Origin: Solirubrobacteraceae bacterium
GTDB lineage: Bacteria; Actinomycetota; Thermoleophilia; Solirubrobacterales; Solirubrobacteraceae
Assembly: GCA_017882445.1 (NCBI GenBank)
Contig: JADGPK010000021.1
Span: 1-39,582, forward strand
Direction of reading: 5' to 3'
DNA: 39,582 nucleotides
Shown piece after piece: positions 8,588 through 15,961 of the stretch; positions within the stretch are counted from its first letter, which is position 1; each line of letters opens with the position of its first letter. Under the pieces are notes generated by a model that had not been told where the DNA came from, did not search any database, and saw only the letters and a list, made by a program, of their open reading frames with translations. Made by a program: the position numbers and the translations under genes.

Positions 8588-9096
8588 GGCGGAGGGATTT
8601 CGCACGTCATGTTCCCGTTGGTGGTGTTCTCTAGGCGCATGGTGGCTTCACCTGCGACGGCGCTCGTTGCGCTGATTCCGAGCGTACTCTTGAGGAACTT
8701 CAGCCAGTGATAGTTGTTCGTGACCTTGACGGTGACAGGGGACCCCACGGTCACTGAAGGCTCAGTAACGACCACACCGAGTTGGCTTTTGAGATCTGAG
8801 GGTGCGGCGGTGGAATCGATGTATTGGCACAGTGATGCGCTGCCGCTCGGAATTGTTCCGACCGCTGCGAAGCGTGCCCCGAGATTGGCGAGGTGGTTTG
8901 CGGTGTTCTTATCGTTGATTGCGCGGCCAAAGTCCAGAACGCCGAACAGGATGAGCAGCACCACAGGCAGGATAAGCGCAAGCTCGACCACGGCTTGACC
9001 ATCTTCGGAGCCGAGGGAGAGACGACGGACGCGTTCCGGTGCCCGTGATGTGGCCTGGCGCGAATGGCCTCGCCCGACTGCAAGAGTACTAGGCAT
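8584..9096 (-). CDS. tadE: TadE-like pseudopilin
   Basis: This 170-residue minor pseudopilin is the first gene of the leftward tad operon. After a basic N-terminus it has EDGQAVVELALILPVVLLIL, the TadE motif. The likely prepilin peptidase cut is after Gly33, leaving Gln34 at +1 and Glu38 at +5, the glutamate needed for processing. One membrane helix (about 35-57) precedes an extracytoplasmic domain with two separated cysteines. ATG 9096 is chosen because GGAG lies 9 nt upstream; the in-frame ATG at 9105 directly abuts that GGAG. The stop overlaps the tadG-like start (ATGA). Confidence 0.9.
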   Translation of the reverse strand: MPSTLAVGRGHSRQATSRAPERVRRLSLGSEDGQAVVELALILPVVLLILFGVLDFGRAINDKNTANHLANLGARFAAVGTIPSGSASLCQYIDSTAAPSDLKSQLGVVVTEPSVTVGSPVTVKVTNNYHWLKFLKSTLGISATSAVAGEATMRLENTTNGNMTCEIPPP

Positions 9097-9392
9097 CAGT
9101 ATCATCTCCGGCTCTGTATCGTCCTCTCACCTGGGTCCTCGGATCCCGGGTGCATAAGACTCCGTGGGAGCATCATCGATGGCTCTCCGACGCTCCGGAT
9201 CATAGGTTTCGGCGTCGGCAGATGAACGGTAGCTTGGTCTAGCGACACCTAGACGAACGTGCAGTCTCTGCGCGCTCCCAAGCCCCAGCGGAGAGGTCAC
9301 GACAGGCTCGCCGGATCCGAGCGCAGGCACGCGGGAATCCGGCGCCGCGTGCGCCGGCGCCCGAGGACGGCGCTCGGCTCGTACGCGCGCCG
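9097..9392. other. Intergenic region upstream of tadE
   Basis: Nearly 300 bp without a convincing gene; the open frame crossing it is out-of-frame sequence from the neighbouring membrane-protein gene. On the minus strand TATGAT (9199-9204) could be the -10 box for the tadE operon, with only a weak -35. The inverted repeat at 9236-9260 lies just upstream of that, where an activator would bind. Confidence 0.4.
9236..9260. promoter_or_regulatory. Shared tad-locus motif, copy 1 (GTCTAG/CTAGAC inverted repeat)
   Basis: GGTCTAG (9236-9242), six bases, then CTAGACGAACGT (9249-9260). It lies about 140 bp upstream of tadE and about 30 bp upstream of a candidate -10 (TATGAT on the minus strand). The 12-base right half recurs exactly at 11446-11457 and its first ten bases at 11001-11010. 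CTAG is generally rare in DNA this GC-rich. I infer a regulator-binding site; the protein is unknown. Confidence 0.55.
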
Positions 9393-10985
9393 TCACTGGG
9401 CCCCCGACCGGGTGGCCACCGCGACGCCGTGACCGCGCAGGATCGCGTGCGTCCTGGGCTGGTCGAGCAGCAGCCGGGAGGCGGCGTCGGTCGTTTCGAG
9501 CACCAGCAGACCGTATCCTGCGAGCGGGTCGCGAGCGCCTGGAGCGCGTATTTCGCTCAGGTCGGCTACTTCCCGCAGCTGTGTCGATGTGAGCAGTTCC
9601 AGGCGCGAGTCGTACGCGATGTGTCCCGCCAGGGACGGATCGTGCCACAGCAGCCAGTCTGCGAAGTGCCCGTCGGCATAGATGTGCACGCCTGGCCGAC
9701 GGTGCACTACGGCTGCCACTTGAGTTAGCGCCCGCGCGTCATAGCCGCTCTCAAACCACGAGCTGGGCTTGGTGGCGACGGTGATCAGGGAGACGAGCAG
9801 GAACGCGGCGCTCGCCCCGACGAGGGCGAGGTTAAGCCGGTGACGCCGGGGCGCCGGTGGGCGGGGAGCGGCGATCGTGCCAAGCGTCGAGGGCAAAAGC
9901 ATGATGGCGGCAAGCGCGAACCACGTGACGTTGCGAACGGCCGAGATAGCGGCCGCGATCAGCGCCAGCAGCGCCAGCGCCTCAAACAGACGGGCCCGGC
10001 CGCGGCTGAAACCAAGCGCCCACACCGTCGCGAAGGCGGCCACGAAAAACGGGACCGCGAGGAGATATATAGAGGTGATGGGCCGCCACTCGGTGACGAG
10101 CGCCTTGAACTCCGGGTTCATGAGCGTCTCGCGGTAGTAGGTCAATCCCGAGATCCCGTATGGCGTTGCCAGCAGACACAGTGGCGCCCCGATCATGAGC
10201 GCCACGCCCCGGCCACGCACGCGCCATGGCGGCCCGGCGCGAAGATCCTCGACGAGCAGAGTCACTCCGTAGAGCGCCACCAGCCCCGCACCCAGGCTTG
10301 CGGAACCGTGCAGATTGCCCCACAGGACGAGCAGCGGGAAGACCATGTACACGCGTCGCCGGCTGGGAGCGTGGATCTCCGCCGCCAGCAGCCACAGGAC
10401 TCCTACGAACAGCGGATAGGCGAAGCCCTGCGTGCGGATCTGGAAGGAGGCGGCGAGATACAGGAAGGCCGCCACCGGCAGCACCCAGACGACATGGGCC
10501 TCGCTGCCGCCCAGCCGGCGCGCCGCGACGATCGCCATGGCGAGAGCGCCCACCGTCAAGGCCACGTACACGACGCTGTACAGCGCCAGGCCGCCGAGCT
10601 GGTGCAGTCCGTAGATCGCCAGCTGGGCGAGCCACTGCTGGTCGATCCAGCGCGCGCCGTGTGTCATGACGGCGAGCATGTCGTTGTGCGGGATTCCGTG
10701 CTGGGCCACGTAGCGCCCGTCCACAAGAGCCAGCCACCCATCCTGGTTGAGATGTGTGGGTACCCTGCCGAGGATAACCCCGGCCACAGCCGCAAGAGCG
10801 GTTACAAACAACGCTTGCCGCTCGAGCCACGCGATTGCGCCGTACGCCCACCTGGGCGTCGGACGGCTTGCGCCCAGGGGAACGGGCAAGGCGCCCGAAG
10901 CCGCCGGGGCGTCGGCTGAAAGGATCTGCCTGGCTCCCATTGCCCTGGAAGTCTCGACCGGCGCGGCGTCCTGCGCACTGCACAT
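9393..10985 (-). CDS. Multispanning membrane protein of unknown function, GT-C-like topology
   Basis: A protein of up to 530 residues with about ten hydrophobic helices between residues 45 and 410, followed by a non-membrane C-terminal domain of roughly 120 residues. The first loop contains NQDGWLALVDGRYVAQHG and HGARWIDQQWLAQ, with acidic residues after the first helix as in polyprenyl-sugar-dependent GT-C glycosyltransferases. That resemblance is topological and does not prove function. It lies between tadE and flp, divergent from flp, so pilin or envelope glycosylation is a reasonable guess. ATG 10985 has no visible ribosome site and directly abuts the regulatory repeat; ATG 10940 (MGARQIL) is an alternative start. 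Confidence 0.75.
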   Translation of the reverse strand: MCSAQDAAPVETSRAMGARQILSADAPAASGALPVPLGASRPTPRWAYGAIAWLERQALFVTALAAVAGVILGRVPTHLNQDGWLALVDGRYVAQHGIPHNDMLAVMTHGARWIDQQWLAQLAIYGLHQLGGLALYSVVYVALTVGALAMAIVAARRLGGSEAHVVWVLPVAAFLYLAASFQIRTQGFAYPLFVGVLWLLAAEIHAPSRRRVYMVFPLLVLWGNLHGSASLGAGLVALYGVTLLVEDLRAGPPWRVRGRGVALMIGAPLCLLATPYGISGLTYYRETLMNPEFKALVTEWRPITSIYLLAVPFFVAAFATVWALGFSRGRARLFEALALLALIAAAISAVRNVTWFALAAIMLLPSTLGTIAAPRPPAPRRHRLNLALVGASAAFLLVSLITVATKPSSWFESGYDARALTQVAAVVHRRPGVHIYADGHFADWLLWHDPSLAGHIAYDSRLELLTSTQLREVADLSEIRAPGARDPLAGYGLLVLETTDAASRLLLDQPRTHAILRGHGVAVATRSGAQ

Positions 10986-10986
10986 T

Positions 10987-11010
10987 GGTCTAGGTCCGGA
11001 CTAGACGAAC
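10987..11010. promoter_or_regulatory. Shared tad-locus motif, copy 2, between divergent genes
   Basis: GGTCTAG (10987-10993), GTCCGGA, then CTAGACGAAC (11001-11010). Apart from one extra G the element is a perfect 18-bp palindrome centred on TCCGGA. It sits between the divergent membrane-protein gene and flp, so it could control both. Confidence 0.6.
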
Positions 11011-11148
11011 CTCCGTTCCTCGGCGAGATCGCCTCGCGTACGCTCCGCGAGGATGGCTGGAAAAGACTGTGATGCGGCCGCACGAGAAGCTTTGGGCTGC
11101 TCGAGGCTCGACAGCCGAGACCCACGAGCGAAGAGGGGGTGAAAACAC

Positions 11149-11352
11149 ATGCTCAACTTTCTAGTCGGCCTGCAGTGCAGTATGACCGGCCTGCAGAGCC
11201 GTATGATCGGCGCCCTTCGCCGTGAGGAGGGCCAGGGGATGACCGAGTACGCCATGCTCATTGCCTTCATTGCAGTGGTCGCGGTCGTCGCAGTGAAGTT
11301 CCTGGGGAGCCAAATCTCGACGCTGCTCAACAGTGTCGCCAGCTCACTCTGA
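11149..11352 (+). CDS. flp: Flp-type pilin precursor
   Basis: A 67-residue prepilin, the major subunit of the Tad pilus. The hallmark EEGQGMTEYAMLIAF is present: prepilin peptidase should cut after Gly28, leaving Gln29 at +1, Glu33 at +5 and Tyr34 at +6. The 39-residue mature pilin is a single hydrophobic helix with a short polar tail. A purine-rich ribosome site (GAGGGGGTG) precedes the ATG. The leader is long for an Flp pilin because GLQCSMT/GLQSRMI is a duplicated 7-residue block. The gene is monocistronic: a strong terminator follows at 11378. Confidence 0.95.
   Translation: MLNFLVGLQCSMTGLQSRMIGALRREEGQGMTEYAMLIAFIAVVAVVAVKFLGSQISTLLNSVASSL
11167..11208 (+). repeat. Tandem 21-bp duplication in the flp leader
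   Basis: Two adjacent 21-bp units (11167-11187 and 11188-11208) match at 18 of 21 positions and start with GGCCTGCAG. They encode GLQCSMT and GLQSRMI in the part of prepilin removed on processing. Confidence 0.8.
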
Positions 11353-11377
11353 TCTGAGCGGCCCAGCCGACTCGCCG

Positions 11378-11420
11378 AACGGCCCGCGCTGCGCTACGCA
11401 GGGCGGGCCGTTCGTCTTCT
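11378..11420 (+). terminator. Strong intrinsic terminator of flp
   Basis: AACGGCCCGC (11378-11387) pairs perfectly with GCGGGCCGTT (11403-11412). Inside, CTGCG pairs with CGCAG across a 3-nt loop after one G/G mismatch. The stem runs into CGTCTTCTT. It lies 25 bp after the flp stop and isolates flp from the peptidase gene. Confidence 0.85.
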
Positions 11421-11445
11421 TCAGACATCGAGTCCGGGGCTCAAA

Positions 11446-11457
11446 CTAGACGAACGT
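11446..11457. promoter_or_regulatory. Shared tad-locus motif, copy 3 (half site)
   Basis: CTAGACGAACGT is identical to copy 1 over 12 bases and lies 32 bp before the probable peptidase start. The left GTCTAG half is missing; GTCCGG occurs at 11432-11437 as in the centre of copy 2. Confidence 0.5.
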
Positions 11458-11489
11458 GGGTTACCTGGCCGCGTTCGAGCGGGGAGACT

Positions 11490-12164
11490 TTGCGTGGAAA
11501 TGAAAAGTTGGAGGGGCATCCTCGATGTCGCACCGGTGGTGAGCGCGAAGTGAGCACGCGGGCAGACTCGATCCCCGCGCACGTCGACGCCGTGACTGAC
11601 GCCCCGCCCGCCGGCGTGGACACGGACGCGAGCCGACCCCTGCTCGGGACGCCCGGGCTCGTCGTGCCGTTCGTCGTCGCCGCCGTCGCGCTGGCGCTCG
11701 GCGCCTATCCGCTCGGCGGCACGGCGCTGCTGGCCGCGTTCGTCGCCGCCGTGCTCGTGCTGCTCGCGGCGATCGACCTCGAGCATCGCATCATCCCCAA
11801 CCGCATCGTGCTGCCTGCGGCGGCGGTCGCGCTGCTCGGACGCATTGCGCTCACCCCCGGCCACGCCGCGCAGTACACGCTCGCCGCGCTGCTGGCGGCC
11901 CTCTTCCTGTTCCTGCCGAGGCTGCTCAACGCCGACGCGATGGGCATGGGCGACGTCAAGCTCGGCCTGCTGATCGGCGCGGCGCTCGGCTGGGGCGCCG
12001 CCTCGGCGCTGGCGCTGGGCCTCCTGTTCGTGTTCCCGGTGGCGCTCGTCATCGTGATCCGCCGCGGCGTCGCCACAGCGAGGCGCACGACGATCCCGAT
12101 GGGCCCCTTCCTGGTGCTGGGAGCGCTCGTCGTGCTGCTCGGCCCGGGGCTGGCCGGCAACTGA
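11490..12164 (+). CDS. tadV: Prepilin peptidase, A24 family (TadV/CpaA-like)
   Basis: Membrane aspartic protease that cleaves the Flp prepilin and the TadE/TadG pseudopilins. Up to 224 residues with about six hydrophobic helices from residue 55. The two catalytic aspartates are in AAIDLEHRIIPN and in the GxGD motif MGMGDVKLGLLIG. The N-terminal methylase domain of type IV pilus PilD enzymes is absent, as expected for Tad-type peptidases. The start is uncertain: TTG 11490 follows GGGGAG closely, while an in-frame GTG 20 codons later would remove a Pro/Asp-rich stretch. It is the only peptidase in the window and sits next to its substrate. Confidence 0.92.
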   Translation: MRGNEKLEGHPRCRTGGEREVSTRADSIPAHVDAVTDAPPAGVDTDASRPLLGTPGLVVPFVVAAVALALGAYPLGGTALLAAFVAAVLVLLAAIDLEHRIIPNRIVLPAAAVALLGRIALTPGHAAQYTLAALLAALFLFLPRLLNADAMGMGDVKLGLLIGAALGWGAASALALGLLFVFPVALVIVIRRGVATARRTTIPMGPFLVLGALVVLLGPGLAGN

Positions 12165-12179
12165 TCTTGCAGGAGAACC

Positions 12180-12208
12180 TGGACAAATCGGAGCTCTTGA
12201 CCTAGAAT
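12180..12208 (+). promoter_or_regulatory. Sigma70-type promoter of the response regulator gene
   Basis: TGGACA (12180-12185), a 17-bp spacer, then TAGAAT (12203-12208): five of six matches to each consensus box. The transcript would start near 12215, giving a leader of about 50 nt before GTG 12264. Confidence 0.7.
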
Positions 12209-12263
12209 TTATGAATCTCGCCGTAAGGAAACGGCTTCTGAATCGGGGCAAGGACGTAATCGC

Positions 12264-12941
12264 GTGGACACACTCATAGAGAAGCCCGGCATTGGGGGAG
12301 CGATCGAGGCGCCGGCGGTGCCGTTGAAGGTGCTGATCGCCGATGACCATCCGCTGGTACTGCTCGGCGTGCGCAGGACGCTCGAGAGCCACGAGGACAT
12401 CGAGATCGTCGGCGAGGCGCACTCGGGCGCCGAGCTTCTCGCGCTGGTCGAGCGGCGCCGTCCCGAAGTCGTGCTGATGGACCTGCGCATGCCGGATGTG
12501 GAAGGCGAGTCGTGCATCCGCGCAATCTCGCAGAGCCGGCCGGAGGTCAAGATCGTCGTGCTGTCGGCGTGCGACGACGACGCGTCGATCGACGGCGCGC
12601 TCGCCGCCGGCGCGAGCGCCTACGTGATCAAGAGCGTCAGCGCGGTCGACGTCGCCTCGGTGCTGCGCCAGGCGCGCTGCGGCGCCGTCCGCCACGCGCG
12701 CACCGACGGCGTGAAGCCCGCGGGGTGCGCGGCCGAGCGCGCGGTGCCGGGGCTCACCGAGCGCGAGACGGCGATCCTGCTCGCCGTCTCCAGGGGTTTG
12801 ACGACGAGGGCGATCAGCCATGAGCTGTGGGTGAGCGAGCACACCGTCAAGTTCCACCTCACGAACATCTATCGCAAGCTCGGCGTGTCGAACCGCAGCA
12901 GCGCGGTGCGCTACGCGATCGAGCACGGGCTCGCCACGTAG
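12264..12941 (+). CDS. NarL/LuxR-family response regulator
   Basis: A 225-residue two-domain transcription regulator. The receiver domain (about 21-140) has the acidic pair D27-D28, phosphoacceptor D73 in VLMDLRMP, S101 and K123 in YVIKS. The C-terminal LuxR helix-turn-helix (about 163-222) reads GLTERETAILLAVSRG with EHTVKFHLTNIYRKLG as recognition region. GTG 12264 is preceded by AAGGA at suitable spacing. The gene follows the tad cluster and has its own promoter, so it may regulate the pilus genes. The kinase fragment at the left edge is of the matching class; pairing is inference. Confidence 0.93.
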   Translation: MDTLIEKPGIGGAIEAPAVPLKVLIADDHPLVLLGVRRTLESHEDIEIVGEAHSGAELLALVERRRPEVVLMDLRMPDVEGESCIRAISQSRPEVKIVVLSACDDDASIDGALAAGASAYVIKSVSAVDVASVLRQARCGAVRHARTDGVKPAGCAAERAVPGLTERETAILLAVSRGLTTRAISHELWVSEHTVKFHLTNIYRKLGVSNRSSAVRYAIEHGLAT

Positions 12942-13072
12942 GCCAGCCTCGCCAATTCGAAACGGTGGTTGGTGAAACACCAACTTCGCCAGCAATCCGG
13001 GTGTTCGCGACCCCATCGCCAGCAAGCAAGGACGTGGGTCGAAAGGGTCATGCGGCCACGATAATCCTCGAC

Positions 13073-13825
13073 ATGGAGGACCCCGCCGCCCTCGTGCGCT
13101 TCTACGACGACGCCTACTCGCGCGAGCCGGCCGAGGCCGCCCTGTACTCGCGCTGGCGGGCGCTCGGCGCCGTCGGCAAGGCCGACCACGTGATCGCCCT
13201 GTGCACGCGCGCGGGTGTGTCGCCCGGCGGCACGTTCGACGTCGGCTGCGGCGACGGCGCGCTGCTGTCCGAGCTGCATCGCCGCGGCTTCGGCGGCCGC
13301 CTCGCAGGGGTGGAGATCACCGAATCGGCTGTCGAGATCGCGCGTGCGCGCCCTGAGATCGACTCGGTCGAGTGCTACGACGGCCTTCACCTGCCCGCAC
13401 CGGACCGCGCCTACGACCTCGGCGTCCTCTCGCACGTGCTCGAGCACGTTCCCGATCCGGCTGCCCTGCTGGCCGAGGTCGCCCGCGTCTGCCGGGCGGT
13501 GGTCGTCGAGGTGCCGCTCGAGGCCAACTGGTCGGCGCGGCGGACCGGCAAGCGAGAGCATGCCGCCGAGGTCGGCCACCTGCAGCGCCTCGACCTCTCC
13601 GGCGCCCAGGAGATCGTCGCGCGCGCCGGTCTGTCGATCGCTGTCGAGCTCGACGATCCGCTTCCGCTCGAGGTCCACCGCTTCTTCGCCGACAGCCGGC
13701 GAGCGCGGGTGTCGTCCACCGCCAAGTGGGCCGTGCGAGCGGCGGTCCACCGCCTCGCTCCGCGGCTCGCCCGGCGGGTGTTCACCGTCCACTATGCATG
13801 TCTGTGCGTGGCGCCGGCCGCGTAG
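13073..13825 (+). CDS. Class I SAM-dependent methyltransferase
   Basis: A 250-residue Rossmann-fold methyltransferase of the Methyltransf_11/25 type. Motif I is TFDVGCGDGALL (about 58-69), the acidic residue after strand 2 is in GVEITES, and motif IV is LGVLSHVLEHVPDP. No domain identifies the methyl acceptor. ATG 13073 is chosen because the domain starts just after it; the frame is open upstream through out-of-frame regulator sequence. It stands between the pilus regulator and the R2lox-like gene with its own flanking spaces, so no operon partner is evident. Confidence 0.85.
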   Translation: MEDPAALVRFYDDAYSREPAEAALYSRWRALGAVGKADHVIALCTRAGVSPGGTFDVGCGDGALLSELHRRGFGGRLAGVEITESAVEIARARPEIDSVECYDGLHLPAPDRAYDLGVLSHVLEHVPDPAALLAEVARVCRAVVVEVPLEANWSARRTGKREHAAEVGHLQRLDLSGAQEIVARAGLSIAVELDDPLPLEVHRFFADSRRARVSSTAKWAVRAAVHRLAPRLARRVFTVHYACLCVAPAA

Positions 13826-13947
13826 CGACGGAGCGCCGCCGAGACGGCAGCTCGTCGAGCTGGGATGCACCGTCGAGGAACAAGGGGGCTCCGTCGCCGT
13901 TTCGATACCGTCGCTCATAACGCAAACGAGTCAGGGGAGCGAGCACG

Positions 13948-15267
13948 ATGGCGACGGCACCGACCTCCACAGCCGCAGGCGCCACCGAGGGGCCGGGCCT
14001 CCCCGCTGACGCGATCTCCTACGAGGACCTGTACGCGCGCTGGGAGCGCGGCAACTGGTCCGCCACCGAGCTTGACTTCACCGAGGACGCCCGCCAGTGG
14101 CGCGAGGACTTCACCGACTTCGAGCGTCAGGCGGCGCTGTGGAACTACTGCCTGTTCTTCTGGGGCGAGGACGCGGTCGCAGACAACCTCTCGCCCTACA
14201 TCGACGCCGCGCCGCTCGAGGAGCAGAAGTACTTCCTCGCCACCCAGCAGGTCGACGAGGCCCGCCACGCCGTCTTCTTCAAGCGCTTCATGCAGGAGGT
14301 CTGCGAGATCGGCGACGGCTCGATGGCCAGCGGCCTTGAGGCGATCAAGCCGCAGCTGACCCCAGGCTTCCGCAAGATCTTCGACCGGCTCGATGAGATG
14401 GCCGACGAGCTGCGCGCCGACCGTTCTCCCGCCCAGCTCGCCGCCGCCGTCACGCTCTACCACATCGTCATCGAGGCAGCCCTCGCCCAACCGGGTCAGC
14501 ACTTCATCTGCAGCTACCTGGAGGAACGCGACCAGCTGCCGGCGTTCCGCGACGGCATGGCGAACATCGCCGCCGACGAGCAGCGCCACATCGGCTTCGG
14601 CGTCAAGCTCCTGTCCGACCTCAACCGCGAAGACCCCGTCGGCGTCCCCAGGGCCGTCGCCCGCATCCTCCGCGAGGTCACCCGCTTCACCTCCCAGGTG
14701 CTGATGCCGCCGGGTTGGGACGAACGCTATCTGACGGTCTTCAACTACACGTTCGACAAGGTCGGCGTCGAGGGCCTCGTCTCGATGACCACCAAGCTCC
14801 GCTCCGCCGGCCTCGCCGTCGAGACGCTCCCCGGGCCCGCGCTGCTGCCGGCGGGCCTCACGCCCCTTGAGATCTCCCAGCGCGGCCGGGCGCTCGCGAT
14901 GGCCGGCGTCATCGGGGTCCGCGAAGGACCCAGCGACCGCGACGACGCCACGCTCGCGCTCCTGTTCGACACGATCCGCCGTCAGGTCAACCCCGACCAC
15001 GGGCTCACGCGGGCGACGACCTTCCAGTGGGAGTTCACCGACCCCGACGTGCCGACCTGGCACCTGACCGTCGAGAACGGCTCCAGCGTGGTCGCGCAGG
15101 GCGAGGCGCCGAACGTCGATTTGCACCTGCGCCTGTCCTACCAGGATTGGGTGGACATCGTGGGCGAGCGACTCGACCCGCTTCGCGCCCTGGCCACCGG
15201 CAGGCTGCGCCCACGGGGCAACCTCCTCACCCTCGCGCGGCTGGGCAAGGTCTTCCCGAGAGGCTGA
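13948..15267 (+). CDS. R2lox-like dimetal oxidase fused to an SCP2 sterol/lipid-carrier domain
   Basis: This 439-residue protein has an N-terminal ferritin-like helical bundle of the ribonucleotide reductase R2 superfamily (about 40-290). Candidate metal ligands are E74, E104 and H107 (EARH), E176, E211 and H214 (EQRH). The arrangement fits R2-like ligand-binding oxidases (M. tuberculosis Rv0233 type): V77 is three residues after E74, Y171 five before E176, and E211 is 35 after E176, so the Val and Tyr that form the ether cross-link in R2lox both seem present. R2lox proteins carry Mn/Fe and bind a long-chain fatty acid. Residues about 330-435 look like an SCP2 domain (TFQWEFTD, WHLTVENG, LRLSYQDWVDI, LATGRL). 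R2lox proteins are usually near 310 residues, so this is an extended form. A lipid oxidation role is inference. Confidence 0.85.
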   Translation: MATAPTSTAAGATEGPGLPADAISYEDLYARWERGNWSATELDFTEDARQWREDFTDFERQAALWNYCLFFWGEDAVADNLSPYIDAAPLEEQKYFLATQQVDEARHAVFFKRFMQEVCEIGDGSMASGLEAIKPQLTPGFRKIFDRLDEMADELRADRSPAQLAAAVTLYHIVIEAALAQPGQHFICSYLEERDQLPAFRDGMANIAADEQRHIGFGVKLLSDLNREDPVGVPRAVARILREVTRFTSQVLMPPGWDERYLTVFNYTFDKVGVEGLVSMTTKLRSAGLAVETLPGPALLPAGLTPLEISQRGRALAMAGVIGVREGPSDRDDATLALLFDTIRRQVNPDHGLTRATTFQWEFTDPDVPTWHLTVENGSSVVAQGEAPNVDLHLRLSYQDWVDIVGERLDPLRALATGRLRPRGNLLTLARLGKVFPRG

Positions 15268-15273
15268 CCGCGG

Positions 15274-15699
15274 CTATGCGGACTGTCCGCCCGGCGCGAT
15301 AAGCGTAGCGCCGGGGATATAGATGGCCACCCGGCGCGGATCTCGTGTGAGCAGCGGACGGGCGGTGACGGCGGCGTGCGCGCCGATCAAGAAGTCGGGC
15401 AGGATCGCCTCGCGCGTGCATCCCGCACGACGGTAGTTGGCATGGGCATGACCGGCGAGGAACGCCGCCGCCGCGGGGATCTCCTCGACGACCGCCATCG
15501 AAGGCAGCGCGCGCCGGAGCGTCTCGATGCGCGAGAACCGTGGCGCGATCTCGGCCAGCACGACCGTGTTGACGATGATCGCGCCACGCTGGGCGGCTCG
15601 TGTGAGCTGTGCCAGCGACCAGTCCAGCCAAACGGGATCCTCAGTGAAGACGTCGAGCAAGACGCTGCTGTCGAGGACAGTCCCCGCGGCGGGATTCAA
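15274..15699 (-). CDS. vapC: VapC-like PIN-domain toxin
   Basis: This 141-residue PIN-domain protein is a predicted Mg-dependent RNase of a type II toxin-antitoxin pair. The acidic residues of the PIN active site are visible: D10 in VLDSSVLLD, E50 in VVLAEI, D102 in LPDFLIGAHA and D120 in LLTRDPRR. Translation starts at TTG 15699, which overlaps the antitoxin stop as TTGA; the uncommon start and overlap suggest coupling that keeps toxin below antitoxin. VapC toxins typically cut tRNA or rRNA, but the target here cannot be read from sequence. The stop lies 6 bp from the stop of the convergent R2lox-like gene. Confidence 0.9.
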   Translation of the reverse strand: MNPAAGTVLDSSVLLDVFTEDPVWLDWSLAQLTRAAQRGAIIVNTVVLAEIAPRFSRIETLRRALPSMAVVEEIPAAAAFLAGHAHANYRRAGCTREAILPDFLIGAHAAVTARPLLTRDPRRVAIYIPGATLIAPGGQSA

Positions 15700-15911
15700 C
15701 GGCGGGTCAGGGCAAGGATCTCATCGGTGCTCAGCTCGCCCTCGCCGGCGCCGCGCATGCGGGCGATCTCCCGAGCAGCGCGGTCGCGCTCGAGCCGCAT
15801 CCGCGCACCCTGCTCGTCGAGCTCGAACTCGACATCGCTGCCCGGCTGGATGCCAAGCGCCCGCCGAACCTCCAACGGGATCGTGACCTGACCCTTCTGC
15901 GTCACGCGCAT
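15696..15911 (-). CDS. vapB: VapB-like antitoxin, AbrB/SpoVT fold
   Basis: This 71-residue antitoxin begins MRVTQKGQVTIPLEVRRALG, the classic AbrB/MazE swapped-hairpin DNA-binding motif. The C-terminal tail (about 45-71), rich in Arg and Glu, is expected to wrap around VapC. The ATG at 15911 matches the usual first residue of the family. There is no ribosome site, and a -10-like TAGTAT ends 6 nt before the ATG, suggesting a leaderless mRNA. The pair probably represses itself through the repeats at 15914-15934. Confidence 0.92.
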   Translation of the reverse strand: MRVTQKGQVTIPLEVRRALGIQPGSDVEFELDEQGARMRLERDRAAREIARMRGAGEGELSTDEILALTRR

Positions 15912-15913
15912 GC

Positions 15914-15934
15914 AGTAATACTAGCAAGTAATAC
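15914..15934 (-). promoter_or_regulatory. vapBC promoter/operator with direct repeats
   Basis: AGTAATAC occurs at 15914-15921 and again at 15927-15934, a 13-bp period, immediately upstream of vapB. Read on the minus strand the region contains TAGTAT 6 nt before the ATG. Direct repeats overlapping a -10 suit autorepression by VapB-VapC. No clear -35 is visible. Confidence 0.55.
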
Positions 15935-15961
15935 CGACACTCGCTGCATTCCTCTCCCGCG

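Noticed and set aside
9840-10919. Open frame of 359 codons opposite the multispanning membrane protein
   Set aside because: Very polar and low-complexity with no recognisable domain, while the opposite strand encodes coherent membrane helices.
13915-15126. Open frame of 403 codons opposite the R2lox-SCP2 gene
   Set aside because: Repeated Leu-Gly-Asp-Val composition typical of an antisense shadow; the plus strand has metal ligands at family spacing.
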